From Heterobilharzia americana (taxonomy: Eukaryota; Platyhelminthes; Trematoda; Strigeidida; Schistosomatidae): DNA of 64,000 nucleotides. Positions within the stretch are counted from its first letter, which is position 1; every line of letters starts with the position of its first letter. Made by a program: the position numbers and the translations under genes. Of this stretch, positions 47,401 through 51,842 are shown piece after piece. Below the pieces are notes generated by a model that worked only from the letters and a program-made list of their open reading frames with translations, did not search any database and was not told where the DNA came from. The stretch spans positions 46,428,934-46,492,933 of the forward strand of contig OX104127.1 of the NCBI GenBank assembly GCA_944470555.2, written 5' to 3'.

Positions 47401-49899
47401 ATAAACCTTTTTTATTTGTTCCTGCAATCTCCAGTTGTTTATTGTACTGAAATAAATGAACTAATCTCTAATGAAATATGAGTTCCCGTCAGTTTGGTCG
47501 CATCTAAAAAATAGGAGATTGAAAGTATAAATAAATAACAGCTATACACTTCACGTTATTTCTTGGTGATTCAGCCACCTGAGGAATAATCTTGGTGTTT
47601 GAGATACTGGATTCAAGATCTGATGAGTGCATAAAGTTGACAGATACCAAGACTCGATTGTCTTTTCCAGATTACATCATCTTTTCTCTTGCATAATATC
47701 GGATTGCTTAGTAGGGGTTGAGTATACTGCACAGCAGTTTGCGCTTTTCTACTATATGACTGTACAATATGGGCACTAAAGATACAGAACATGGAAAGGT
47801 TCTAGATACTTGGTCACCGTTGCTTTTGTAGTATAGACTAAGAGTCATGGAAATCAGGAATAGAGTCTTGAGCAAAAGATGTAAGTAAATTGGTGAGGTT
47901 GTAAATCTTCATCAACTCAGGTGTTACGCTTGCCTAGTCGCCGTCCACCCCATAGTGCAATGCTAGCCGAAGTAATTTAGGTTGCAAACAGATCAGATGT
48001 CGCCAAACTAAAACATGGCATTAGTTCATGAAGTAGCTAATTGTTGGTCTGAGCCATGTAGGAAAATGCAGGCTTGTTGGTTAGCGTTAGTATGACAGCT
48101 GAAATTGGTGGTTGAAGGCCATATGTGGTATGGCTGATAATCGACCTAAGTAATCCAGATACCTCCAAGCCTTATCATAGTCATATCGCATAGCATTATT
48201 GTTTTAGCTCCCCTTTTCTCCCTCTTTGTATGACTTTCTGCAACCTTTGATCTTTTTTTTTCCTAATGTTTCTCTGCCTTTTATTTTACTGCCTTATGTC
48301 TTGATGTACTGATCTGAGGTGTACCGTCTCGAACCATCACTCAGTATTGAAAACTCTGATGATGATATTTACTAGTTTAAACAGCTGAAGTTGCTATTAG
48401 GATGAGACTTACGTTCTAGGTTTCATTACCAGCTACCAGTATGCAAATACATCAGAATTTGTTTCTTAAGTAAGTTCTTACGATTGGAAAATTACCGGTA
48501 TTATCAACATACACCAGCTTATGAAATGATGCTAGTTGATCCCAACGACTTATGATAATATTGACTATATATACATTTTGTTCGAATGTAAACATAAAGT
48601 GAGTCTTTGCAGTTAGTGCTGATAATAACGCGATATTATTAATATTATTAAAGCCAAATAAGCAACTTATGCGAAGGAAGGTTAATAATTCAACCTAATT
48701 GTGTAGGCCAAAGTTTGTGCAGCAGAGTTTGATCCAGTGGTTATTAGTCATAGTTTGAATTACTAACTCATGGCTTTGAACGAAATATACTAGCAATATA
48801 ATTTCCTACCATGGCTCAAAAAATATATTGATTAAGATCTGTTAGGGTATATCATTTTCATTTGGTGGTTTATGATAACATATTAATTTGAATTTTATCT
48901 CAAAATGGCATAAGTTATAGCAATATTCAGAACAAAGGGGTACTGGCTGACGAAATGACTGACTGACAAAATCTACGTGGAACCTGACACACAGGTCCAT
49001 CAGCCCAAGTTGCCACAGTAGTACACAAAGAACAGGTGGATAGAAAAGGATTGATATCAAAGTAGACAATGTTGCCTGAGAAAATAAGCAGTCTGAAGAT
49101 CGAGAGTAGTCCAAATATTCAAGCTTTAGAATATGTCAAGTATTGAATACGTCTGCGCCACTGTCACTGATTTTCAACCATGTCACCACGGATCCTTAAC
49201 CACTGATTTCTTTCGTTTCGGGGAACCCAGCCAGACAGTCTACATTTTCCTACACGACTCAGATCGACAGTCAGAGACTTCATCGACTGGGGGGGGGGTT
49301 GGACGTTTATTTAGATTCCCATCGCCTAGGAGGGATCTTTCATAAGGTCGTATAGGTGCACACTGAAGAGGAATCTTAAATTAGGATGAAACAGCTGTTT
49401 ACAGATCATTCTTTTACATCTGTCCTCCATCTAGTGTTCAGCGTTTGATGAAAATTGTCATAAAATATCAGTTTCATTGAAGTTTCATGACCACAAAACT
49501 GATGAGTTCTTACAAGTATGAAACATTAATTATTGGCTTCCTGATACTTTCTTTTGCAAACTGATACTGAATTCAAATAGCATTTTCTAAAATTTTTAAT
49601 AGAGTTGTGTCTTACGTTTATTATCTTTATTTATTTAATAGGCGTTGAGTATAATTGATCAAGTTGCTGAAGAATTAAGTCTACGCTATAGTACACAGCC
49701 AATTCCACAGTGGGCTGAAGAAATTCTTTATGAGAATAAAACTCGTGCTTATGCAAGTGGCTTATTGAAAACTCTTGAATCGTCGAATAAAGTGTTTAAA
49801 CATTCATCGCTACTGGATCCTTTAAATATGACTAAGGTGAAAAAACGTTGTTTGAAAAGAGATACCAATGAAAAATGCGGAATTAATACACACTTTTAA
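5938..49899 (+). CDS. SPTLC2: Serine palmitoyltransferase subunit 2 (C-terminal part, 4 exons)
   Basis: Exons 5938-6137, 42465-42821, 43789-44044 and 49642-49899, each bounded by AG/GT where internal. Phases are compatible (junction codons AG|T, AG|A, then a clean phase-0 join), giving about 356 residues. The family is the PLP-dependent alpha-oxoamine synthase that condenses L-serine with palmitoyl-CoA in the ER membrane, the first step of sphingolipid synthesis, as a heterodimer with SPTLC1. Seen here: ISDELNH with [23 protein letters not shown], and the PLP-lysine motif [13 protein letters not shown] (Lys codon 42643-42645), then [14 protein letters not shown] and VVVGFPAT. Only SPTLC2, not SPTLC1, keeps this lysine. 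About the first 230 residues must be encoded left of the window. Introns are 36.3 kb, 1.0 kb and 5.6 kb. The first contains a 20-kb inverted-repeat transposon complex. Confidence 0.93.
6138..7397. other. Start of 36-kb SPTLC2 intron, no gene seen
   Basis: Short open frames at 6447-6665 and 6930-7136 show no recognisable family, splice-supported structure or repeat relationship inside this window. I treat them as chance frames in the intron. Confidence 0.5.
7398..10560 (-). mobile_element. RTE-clade retrotransposon, copy B (in arm 1, dead)
   Basis: Same family as copy A. Minus-strand order: leader (10560-10375), EN start (10374-10123), EN second part (10222-9698), linker (9380-9048), RT (9058-8477) and RT palm (8604-8014) with [12 protein letters not shown] as motif A and FADDLSLM as motif C. 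Motif B has been lost by frameshift: where copy C reads KQGCLLS, this copy reads SKIRLS. The 3' part (7942-7399) contains the C-terminal domain, and the ATT-rich 3' tail at about 7398-7421 is present. Bases 7508-10560 recur in reverse complement at 24846-27898. The last ~90 bp at the 3' end exist only here, so this looks like the parental copy of the duplicated pair. Confidence 0.85.
10910..12922 (+). CDS. CR1-like endonuclease-reverse transcriptase, N-terminal piece (670 aa)
   Basis: Residues about 50-270 are the AP-type endonuclease: [10 protein letters not shown] near the start, IMLQETWL (catalytic Glu), [15 protein letters not shown] and LNSDHCIV (catalytic Asp-His). About residues 440-650 are the RT fingers and palm: [48 protein letters not shown] and motif [15 protein letters not shown] one-base deletion near 12818 (GGATGCG where arm 2 has GGGATGCG) shifts the frame before motif B, so the last ~35 residues are nonsense. 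The first ATG at 10910 is used because an upstream in-frame stop is present; arm 2 lacks that stop and opens 27 codons earlier. It would reverse transcribe its own RNA at a nicked target. As it stands it lacks the catalytic motif C and is inactive. Confidence 0.8.
   Translation: MSTNRIVYSRAFLKSLQPIASQVDRKFKKKHHGGWQRALKRMTIDQMTIPEILSTNCRSLPNKVDYLQSLLSTNVYRNTGVIMLQETWLHNLYDDDLVCLDGFKLFRQDRSFSKKKCGGGVATFISTNWSSSNYVCFCFSNEKIECITIKCRPKHLSKYKYIYITNMYVTPDCSFSDLSTFADKFTEFAAPVLGNSLSIVCGDFNSCDYSFLLSLGHKNMVNFSTRLDNTLDFAFTNEPGIYEARKRAPLLNSDHCIVRVLPKVYGKLYKKAFAYLSRKVQYRCYSQENILRLRSMLIETDWDIFADEVLDNTITNITSYLRFCLDICCPTETIYMRFDRLSSPHLKRLRREKERLYKARDHPGVKRLNCLIKSEIQRLNTIYNEKFLSCKNSSNIWKLFKELTGKKQMTTQTRSDVCALNKSFIRRQANFTLPNVQNQVDSCFPGFNTNDVFKCLKSLNPSQSLGPDGVSSIIFRKCADILCHPLTDIFNVSFSKNIIPTAWKQIKIVPVPKPSSGSDVTFRPIAITSPFLKTMEKLLLLVIEPSLMAFRDPKQFAYKHRRSTLDAATVLHHNIVSSLDKGVKYVRCAFLDYSSAFDSVPRPLLLNKLAIAHTDPWVTKWLHSYFSERKQYTIHKGCAPLHCLLKLVCLKVLYFLLFCFPFFARFALFC
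12897..13706 (+). CDS. CR1-like reverse transcriptase, C-terminal piece (269 aa)
   Basis: Overlaps the previous frame by 26 bases in a shifted frame. It begins just after a T7 run (12892-12898) and carries the RT motif [13 protein letters not shown] near residue 15, then [12 protein letters not shown] (motif D region) and VNYLGLRF (motif E). The rest is the LINE C-terminal domain with a Cys/His-poor tail ending in a TAA at 13704-13706. The same T7 frameshift is present in arm 2, so this break predates the duplication. This is a piece of one ORF2, not a separate gene; the ATG is not a real start. Confidence 0.75.
   Translation: MHDLPYSVETNFIKYADDLTISIPVNSSLDCSKLNEFLSEVGKWSLSNGLKLNPSKCQTVNFSLRRKQDLCELLKSHDACCINGISAESKSSVNYLGLRFTSDLCWSSHILLTCKKIFRLTYYVKKLRLSGITQLLLLQFINSCILPILLYCSPLIFPGLLKKDYVMLRRALKTVSRVSGVSLAQLINTVVDRHINSCKLLATEILTDSEHPLHLQLSPCISSGRTRRNYIRLYARTAKYKNSTVPYLARIFCEEKSVRTEITHQLCDS
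13925..14379. other. No gene seen (between CR1 tail and SR2 tail relic)
   Basis: Frames at 13717-14039 on the minus strand are antisense to the CR1 3' end and have no family resemblance. The stretch is duplicated intact at 21026-21480. Confidence 0.5.
14380..14860 (+). pseudogene. SR2-like RTE C-terminal relic (arm 1)
   Basis: The + strand reads, with stops, as [20 protein letters not shown] followed by a decayed continuation. This is the typical post-RT segment of schistosome RTE elements, in which an LRVEDxRRLxVFDHRCLR motif is expected. Homologous relics lie at 47690-48190 and, as the mirror copy, 20545-21025. No functional frame remains. Confidence 0.6.
14895..15059. repeat. PLE terminal-repeat remnant ending in (TA)n
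   Basis: 14895-14990 aligns by eye with the terminal arm of the PLE at 54.2 kb: shared 'attccca..gtaaca..aagaacaagatatt', 'gactctt' and 'agctgtaca' blocks in the same order. It runs straight into a 70-bp TA tract (14990-15059). The mirror copy in arm 2 has the same remnant but a TA tract of only about 32 bp. Confidence 0.55.
15060..15141 (+). mobile_element. CR1 endonuclease fragment
   Basis: Matches the CR1 element from 11310 onward (the segment encoding [16 protein letters not shown]) with a few substitutions, and breaks off at 15141 where arm homology also ends. Its continuation is found only in arm 2 (20304 down to about 19995). Confidence 0.8.
15151..15774 (-). mobile_element. Internal RTE fragment identical in type to copy A
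   Basis: Corresponds base for base to copy A 785-1408 (offset 14366), including the FADDD variant box, and not to the neighbouring copy B. It is truncated at both ends with no 3' tail, so it did not arrive by ordinary target-primed retrotransposition. Confidence 0.85.
15775..17950. other. Unique spacer DNA between inverted arms, no gene seen
   Basis: About 2.2 kb of AT-rich sequence with no match elsewhere in the window. Open frames (15883-16128, 16321-16545, 16753-16950, 17415-17600) are short and unrecognised. It is the apex of the inverted duplication. Confidence 0.5.
17951..19319 (-). pseudogene. Penelope-like element relic (RT palm + GIY-YIG)
   Basis: Minus strand. At about 19180-19140 the sequence reads [11 protein letters not shown] (with an adjacent stop), the PLE RT motif B. 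At 19051-18869 it reads MDDTFIV and [11 protein letters not shown] (motif C and following). 18800-18498 is the RT thumb/linker. 18456-18112 is the C-terminal GIY-YIG nuclease: [15 protein letters not shown], then SSILAHL and a [10 protein letters not shown] segment. At least three frameshifts separate these blocks, so it is dead. PLEs encode an RT joined to a GIY-YIG endonuclease. Sequence similarity to the 54.5-kb element is clear but low, so it is a separate, older PLE lineage. The 3' untranslated part probably extends to about 17950. Confidence 0.75.
19320..19421. repeat. (TA)n microsatellite, imperfect
   Basis: About 100 bp of TA with a few C/G interruptions, lying exactly between the PLE relic and the RTE 5' fragment. 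Confidence 0.9.
19421..19996 (+). mobile_element. RTE 5'-end fragment, mosaic leader
   Basis: Contains the RTE leader and the first EN codons (19644-19895, then 19796-19987) and stops at 19996 inside EN, where it changes without a gap into CR1 sequence. The far leader resembles copy B, but the part next to the ATG has the ~25-bp insertion found in copy A. An RTE with its 5' end present and its 3' end missing is the reverse of normal 5' truncation. Confidence 0.8.
19995..20383 (-). mobile_element. CR1 endonuclease fragment fused to RTE fragment
   Basis: Matches CR1 11310-11703 in reverse complement with scattered substitutions (for example the frame SSSDLSTF where the full copy has SFSDLSTF). 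The junction with the RTE fragment has a 2-bp overlap (GT). From 20304 upward it is also part of arm 2. Confidence 0.8.
20384..20510. repeat. (TA)n and PLE terminal-repeat remnant (arm 2)
   Basis: Mirror of 14895-15059. The TA tract is 32 bp (20384-20415), about 40 bp shorter than in arm 1, followed by the same degraded PLE terminal-repeat blocks. Confidence 0.55.
20545..21025 (-). pseudogene. SR2-like RTE C-terminal relic (arm 2)
   Basis: Reverse complement of the relic at 14380-14860, equally decayed and essentially identical to it. The + strand frame at 20778-20960 is its antisense shadow. Confidence 0.55.
21699..22508 (-). CDS. CR1-like reverse transcriptase, C-terminal piece (arm 2)
   Basis: Identical in translation to the 269-aa piece of arm 1: KYADDLT (motif C), [16 protein letters not shown], and the same C-terminus. 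It is separated from the upstream frame by the A7 run at 22507-22513 (T7 on the coding strand). One more base there would join the two frames, so this is the only break I see in this copy's ORF2. Confidence 0.75.
   Translation of the reverse strand: MHDLPYSVETNFIKYADDLTISIPVNSSLDCSKLNEFLSEVGKWSLSNGLKLNPSKCQTVNFSLRRKQDLCELLKSHDACCINGISAESKSSVNYLGLRFTSDLCWSSHILLTCKKIFRLTYYVKKLRLSGITQLLLLQFINSCILPILLYCSPLIFPGLLKKDYVMLRRALKTVSRVSGVSLAQLINTVVDRHINSCKLLATEILTDSEHPLHLQLSPCISSGRTRRNYIRLYARTAKYKNSTVPYLARIFCEEKSVRTEITHQLCDS
22451..24577 (-). CDS. CR1-like endonuclease-reverse transcriptase, main piece (708 aa)
   Basis: The longest open frame in the window. It holds the full AP-endonuclease ([23 protein letters not shown]) and RT motifs up to and including motif B, here intact as [14 protein letters not shown] near residues 675-690. 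It then runs out of frame at the poly-T tract before motif C. The frame opens at 24577 because arm 2 lacks the stop present in arm 1 at the equivalent of 10872; the likely true start is the inner Met at 24496, matching arm 1. It is coding-compatible with an element that was active not long ago, but is itself interrupted. Confidence 0.78.
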   Translation of the reverse strand: MNSGLPFSIIEYIASNFLFLYCFNRLIMSTNRIVYSRAFLKSLQPIASQVDRKFKKKHHGGWQRALKRMTIDQMTIPEILSTNCRSLPNKVDYLQSLLSTNVYRNTGVIMLQETWLHNLYDDDLVCLDGFKLFRQDRSFSKKKCGGGVATFISTNWSSSNYVCFCFSNEKIECITIKCRPKHLSKYKYIYITNMYVTPDCSFSDLSTFADKFTEFAAPVLGNSLSIVCGDFNSCDYSFLLSLGHKNMVNFSTRLDNTLDFAFTNEPGIYEARKRAPLLNSDHCIVRVLPKVYGKLYKKAFAYLSRKVQYRCYSQENILRLRSMLIETDWDIFADEVLDNTITNITSYLRFCLDICCPTETIYMRFDRLSSPHLKRLRREKERLYKARDHPGVKRLNCLIKSEIQRLNTIYNEKFLSCKNSSNIWKLFKELTGKKQMTTQTRSDVCALNKSFIRRQANFTLPNVQNQVDSCFPGFNTNDVFKCLKSLNPSQSLGPDGVSSIIFRKCADILCHPLTDIFNVSFSKNIIPTAWKQIKIVPVPKPSSGSDVTFRPIAITSPFLKTMEKLLLLVIEPSLMAFRDPKQFAYKHRRSTLDAATVLHHNIVSSLDKGVKYVRCAFLDYSSAFDSVPRPLLLNKLAIAHTDPWVTKWLHSYFSERKQYTIHKGMRSTSLLTEAGVPQGAVLSPFLFSFFCTICLILLKLILSSMLTT
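24846..27898 (+). mobile_element. RTE-clade retrotransposon, arm 2 copy lacking its 3' end
   Basis: Mirror of copy B from its 5' leader through EN (25032-25283; 25184-25708), linker (26026-26358), RT (26348-26929; 26802-27392 with [12 protein letters not shown] and FADDLSLM) and C-terminal part (27464-27905). It ends at 27898 mid-element; the bases after it are unrelated. Loss of a 3' end cannot result from target-primed insertion, so this copy arose by DNA duplication. Confidence 0.85.
27899..28549. other. No gene seen
   Basis: Unique AT-rich DNA between the end of arm 2 and an SR2-like relic. Short minus-strand frames at 27959-28141 and 28343-28525 are unrecognised. Confidence 0.5.
28550..30100 (+). 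pseudogene. SR2-like RTE reverse transcriptase relic
   Basis: Read in shifting + strand frames with stops, the relic keeps the family order. [13 protein letters not shown] block (28570) is followed by [20 protein letters not shown] (motif A, about 28810) and VKALYFNTS. Then come [10 protein letters not shown] (about 28990), GGVDLLPGE, the [10 protein letters not shown] remnant of motif C (about 29090), [14 protein letters not shown] (motif D), LTLGGEPV and, near 29910-30050, [18 protein letters not shown]. The order and spacing match schistosome SR2-like RTE elements. Many stops and frameshifts show an old copy; it lies in sense within the SPTLC2 intron. Confidence 0.7.
30101..31019. other. 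No gene seen
   Basis: Intronic AT-rich DNA. The frame at 30934-31128 overlaps the hammerhead SINE and is its shadow. No other signal recognised. Confidence 0.5.
31020..31200 (-). mobile_element. Sm-alpha-like SINE with defective hammerhead
   Basis: Minus strand: tRNA-like promoter region (31200-31110, B-box-like GTTCAAGTC), then the hammerhead region and a 3' end (CCACAATCCATCATT) shared with the copies at 53.7 and 57.4 kb. This SINE family is the known carrier of the Schistosoma hammerhead ribozyme. Confidence 0.75.
31038..31099 (-). ncRNA. Hammerhead ribozyme, core mutated (G5 to A)
   Basis: Stem I strands GCAGGTACATCCAA and TTCCGCTGC flank the core. The conserved CTGATGA reads CTAATGA and stem II closes poorly (GCCC/GGAG). 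The GAAA is kept. Loss of the invariant G5 predicts no cleavage. Confidence 0.7.
31201..32443. other. No gene seen
   Basis: Intronic DNA without recognisable repeats or coding frames. Confidence 0.5.
32444..34955 (-). mobile_element. RTE-clade retrotransposon, copy C (5' truncated)
   Basis: Same family as copies A and B but from a third lineage. Its RT is better preserved: [17 protein letters not shown] (34308-33790), [18 protein letters not shown] (about 33770), [17 protein letters not shown] (motif A, 33705-33439), [19 protein letters not shown] (motif B) and [13 protein letters not shown] (motif C, 33394-33053), then the C-terminal part (32981-32459) and an ATT-repeat tail (32444-32461). 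It begins inside EN, so it is 5' truncated as expected after retrotransposition. Frameshifts and one stop keep it inactive. It shows the ancestral state that copies A and B lost at motif B, and lies antisense in the SPTLC2 intron. Confidence 0.85.
34956..36115. other. No gene seen (one unexplained 106-codon frame)
   Basis: A minus-strand open frame at 35771-36091 (106 codons) is the longest here. It has no motif I recognise and no splice support, and could be chance or an old element. Confidence 0.45.
36116..38460 (-). pseudogene. SR2-family RTE relic
   Basis: Minus strand, in shifting frames: VSETNTEKD and [13 protein letters not shown] in the EN-RT linker (36901-36713); [19 protein letters not shown] (about 36520); HAGFRPG (about 36420); and [20 protein letters not shown] (motif A, about 36330-36270). 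It then degrades through motif B (GVHQG) and ends near 36120. The 5' part up to about 38460 is more decayed and assigned mainly by continuity. The wording of motif A and linker is that of SR2 (RTE clade) and differs from copies A-C. It is old and non-functional. Confidence 0.6.
38461..41300. other. No gene seen
   Basis: 2.8 kb of AT-rich intron. A 76-codon minus-strand frame at 40449-40679 is unrecognised. No repeat relationship detected within the window. Confidence 0.5.
41301..41402 (-). mobile_element. Degraded hammerhead-SINE relic
   Basis: Minus strand keeps the 'agactgctgaggggtctcat' core region and the 3' 'ccaggtctcaaatg' region of the SINE that forms the adjacent palindrome, but the GAAAC box is lost. 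It abuts the palindrome at 41403. Confidence 0.5.
41403..41759 (-). repeat. Left arm of 357-bp palindrome containing tRNA-derived SINE
   Basis: Pairs with 41802-42158 (coordinate sum 83561) with only a few mismatches, all near the centre. Minus strand from the centre: A box (GTGGCTCAATGGTAGCG) and B box (GGATTCGACCC), then hammerhead, then a GAT repeat 3' end, then about 190 bp of flank. Confidence 0.93.
41636..41681 (-). ncRNA. Hammerhead ribozyme motif (left arm)
   Basis: GCACTG/CAGTGC form stem I, CTGACGA is an intact core strand, GTCC/GGAC form stem II, and GAAA is present. Stem III (CACCTCTC) is degenerate and not self-complementary, so activity is doubtful. Confidence 0.65.
41802..42158 (+). 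repeat. Right arm of 357-bp palindrome containing tRNA-derived SINE
   Basis: Mirror of the left arm with a 42-bp spacer. It ends 306 bp before the SPTLC2 exon at 42465. Both arms are long enough, and similar enough, to form a cruciform or an RNA hairpin in the SPTLC2 pre-mRNA. Confidence 0.93.
41880..41925 (+). ncRNA. Hammerhead ribozyme motif (right arm, sense to SPTLC2)
   Basis: Same sequence as the left-arm motif, but in the sense orientation of SPTLC2. Core strands CTGACGA and GAAA are intact and stems I and II pair; stem III is degenerate. Confidence 0.65.
42465..42821 (+). CDS. SPTLC2: SPTLC2 exon (PLP lysine, 357 nt)
   Basis: Acceptor ttaacag ends at 42464 and donor GT is at 42822. 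Translation [31 protein letters not shown], then [16 protein letters not shown] (PLP Lys codon 42643-42645) and [20 protein letters not shown]. These are the defining catalytic residues: the aspartate of DEAH contacts the PLP ring nitrogen and the lysine forms the Schiff base. It is highly conserved relative to animal SPTLC2. Confidence 0.96.
42822..43788. other. SPTLC2 intron, no other feature seen
   Basis: 967-bp intron. The frame at 42985-43197 is not recognised. Confidence 0.6.
43789..44044 (+). CDS. SPTLC2: SPTLC2 exon (C-terminal subdomain, 256 nt)
   Basis: Acceptor tctcttag, donor aaa|gtaagt. Translation (R)[36 protein letters not shown] and [19 protein letters not shown], then [11 protein letters not shown]. 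It matches the small C-terminal domain of SPTLC2 that closes over the PLP site. Confidence 0.95.
44045..47019. other. SPTLC2 intron, no other gene seen
   Basis: AT-rich; frames at 44418-44676 and 45703-45897 are low-complexity and unrecognised. Confidence 0.5.
47020..47180 (-). mobile_element. Sm-alpha-like SINE with hammerhead
   Basis: Minus strand: tRNA-like head with B box (GGGTTCGAATCTC, about 47135-47123), GGGAACAACATCACTCACT spacer, hammerhead, and CTAGTCATCGG 3' end. It lies in the last SPTLC2 intron, antisense to the gene. Confidence 0.8.
47033..47094 (-). ncRNA. Hammerhead ribozyme, core intact
   Basis: GCAGGTACATCCGG / GAATTCCACTGC form the stem I strands, CTGATGA is intact, stem II is GTTC/GGAC (one G-T pair), GAAAC is intact, and the cleavage-site context is ATC|C. 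It is the Schistosoma-type ribozyme with the known stem I tertiary-contact sequence. Confidence 0.8.
47690..48190 (+). pseudogene. SR2-like RTE C-terminal relic
   Basis: The + strand reads in pieces as [16 protein letters not shown] and ILGHRCF, corresponding to the CxTWxLRVEDxRRLxVFDHRCLR segment of schistosome RTE elements. It continues with the same 3' segment seen at 14720-14860. Confidence 0.55.
48191..49641. other. SPTLC2 intron, unassigned sequence
   Basis: Contains a minus-strand frame (48842-49114) and a G10 homopolymer (about 49291-49300). The 48890-49330 stretch is GC-richer than its surroundings and looks like an unclassified repeat, but I cannot match it within this window. Confidence 0.4.
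49642..49899 (+). CDS. SPTLC2: SPTLC2 last exon (258 nt) with C-terminal extension
   Basis: The acceptor ttatttaatag ends at 49641; TAA is at 49897-49899. Translation begins [17 protein letters not shown], which aligns with the conserved C-terminal helix of SPTLC2. The following ~70 residues (rich in Lys/Asn, ending GINTHF) have no counterpart I recognise. A possible internal donor (AAG|gtgaaa, exon end 49836) is in phase 0 and could splice to 56329. Confidence 0.88.
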   Translation, partial: ALSIIDQVAEELSLRYSTQPIPQWAEEILYENKTRAYASGLLKTLESSNKVFKHSSLLDPLNMTKVKKRCLKRDTNEKCGINTHF

Positions 49900-50166
49900 T
49901 GATGTAGGTTTGATTTGGCATTATCTCTTCCCTTTTGCTTATAAACTAATTGAATGCTTTTATCTTTCTTTAAACCATCGTTAATTTGATTTTTTCCACC
50001 ATCGAAATGCAGATATAGTTTTGAAGGAAACGTTGATGAGGCGATTCAAAACTGGCACCTTTTGTTTTCATCTAAATGCATAATATTTCGTACTTGATAT
50101 TCCTCTACCTAATACTACTGACCATCTTCCAGTGTTTAGTAAATAAGTGAAACAGCTGGAGACAGC

Positions 50167-50172
50167 AATAAA
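50167..50172 (+). promoter_or_regulatory. Candidate polyadenylation signal of SPTLC2
   Basis: AATAAA 268 bp after the stop codon, the first canonical hexamer I find downstream of 49899. Confidence 0.4.
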
Positions 50173-51785
50173 TCATGTCAACCTGTATACTGTTTAACCC
50201 AGAAAGTGATCCCAATTTGTAGTTATCTATGTCAGTTTTTCAGATGGAATCAACTAGTTGAAAAGTTTTAAAACATGACTGCCGACAAATGAAGCATTGA
50301 ATCCAATGTTTATGAAATTGTTTTATTTTGAAATGTTTTGAGATGAAAGCCAAAAGAATACTCTGAACTTGGATTTTGTGCAAGATCACAAACGTTTTAA
50401 GTGTATTTCAAACATTCAGGTGAAGCATGTTTTGTGTTAGGTAATCGGATAAAAATTTATGCAAAAAATCGTGTTGTCGCTCAGCAGGTTCCTCTCTTGG
50501 ATATACCTTAGATAGATAGGTAGATAAATAAGAAAATGTCGACGTAGCTACTTTAGTCCGTTTGTTGGGTGTATGACATAGTGAAGCTATGTACAATAGG
50601 ATAAGTGAACAGTCTTAGTCCTTATGTGACATTTGTTTCTAGTCTTTATCTTTTCAAAAAAAATTATTACTTATTTTAAAGATTCCTTCGATTTCATTCA
50701 TTCTCTTGAGGTCAGTATCATACTGAATTAGTGTATACTTTTGTAACAGAAATGCATGAGTAGGGATTAAATTATCTTATAAGCTTCACATTTTGTTGGG
50801 AAAGATTCTAATATCAGGTTGGATATCAGGTGCATAGAATAATTCAATTGCAGACATCCATAATCACCAATAAGTATCCGTCAAAATGTCGAGAAATTAG
50901 TCACATGAATAGAAAAATATTTGATGATCCCAAAAGTGAATCAATCAGTGAAATTCCACTAAGTTTTTATTCACTTTCTTTTTAATAAGGTTATACTGCA
51001 TTTTTGTGTACTGAAGCTCCACAAATGATTTGAAGGTAAATCAGTTGATTCGAGTTAAAAGAGGTTTAAAGCTTGAGGTTAGAAGAGATGAAGAAGTAGA
51101 AAAATAATGAACTGACTTCCAGCGTGTATATTGAATATTCTGATCTCCAATCTGCCTTCATTAATTCGTATTTATTTGTTTCTTTTTCTATACCTCTTTT
51201 GTGTTTTGTTTTCCTTGTTTTTAAATCACTTCAGGTCTATATATTTGGAATCTGTCTTGACCAGCAGTTATGTACATTACTTTGTTTTGATAAGCATGCT
51301 CTAGGAATCCTTCTTATATAATAAACAACAACAAACCGATTATCAAATATACATATCCAAGGATGAATTTAACCTTCCACTAAGTGTTAGTTTAAAAATG
51401 GGATTCCGTTTGTGGACGAAACTGAGTTTTTGTGTCTAGTGATTGTGAATCCAGTAAGTACTTGTGATATAGGTTAGAATGACATATTTTTTGTCAATAC
51501 AATGTTATAACTTACAGTTCATCTATTTTATGAAGCCAGAACACTTTTTTCTCAATGTAGGCGTGGTGTGCTTTGTTCTGATTCTAAATTTTAATACCTT
51601 TTGCATACTTTATTATTTCTATGATATGGTACTTTAATTTTCATAGTATTGTGAATTTTTTTATTTCCTCCTCTATGGTGTCAATTGAAATCCATAGAAA
51701 TTTTTTCACTTTTTCTTTACACTTTAATAGTAGATTCTGTGATATAGTCATTGAACGCCATAGTGATTTTGTCTCAATGACGATT

Positions 51786-51842
<57 letters not shown>

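Noticed and set aside
48842..49345. Open frames on both strands (90 and 70 codons) in the last SPTLC2 intron
   Set aside because: No motif or splice support; likely an unclassified repeat with chance frames.
49494..49530. CTGATGA followed 14 nt later by GAAAC before the last SPTLC2 exon
   Set aside because: The intervening 14 nt do not form stem II and no stem I partner is found.
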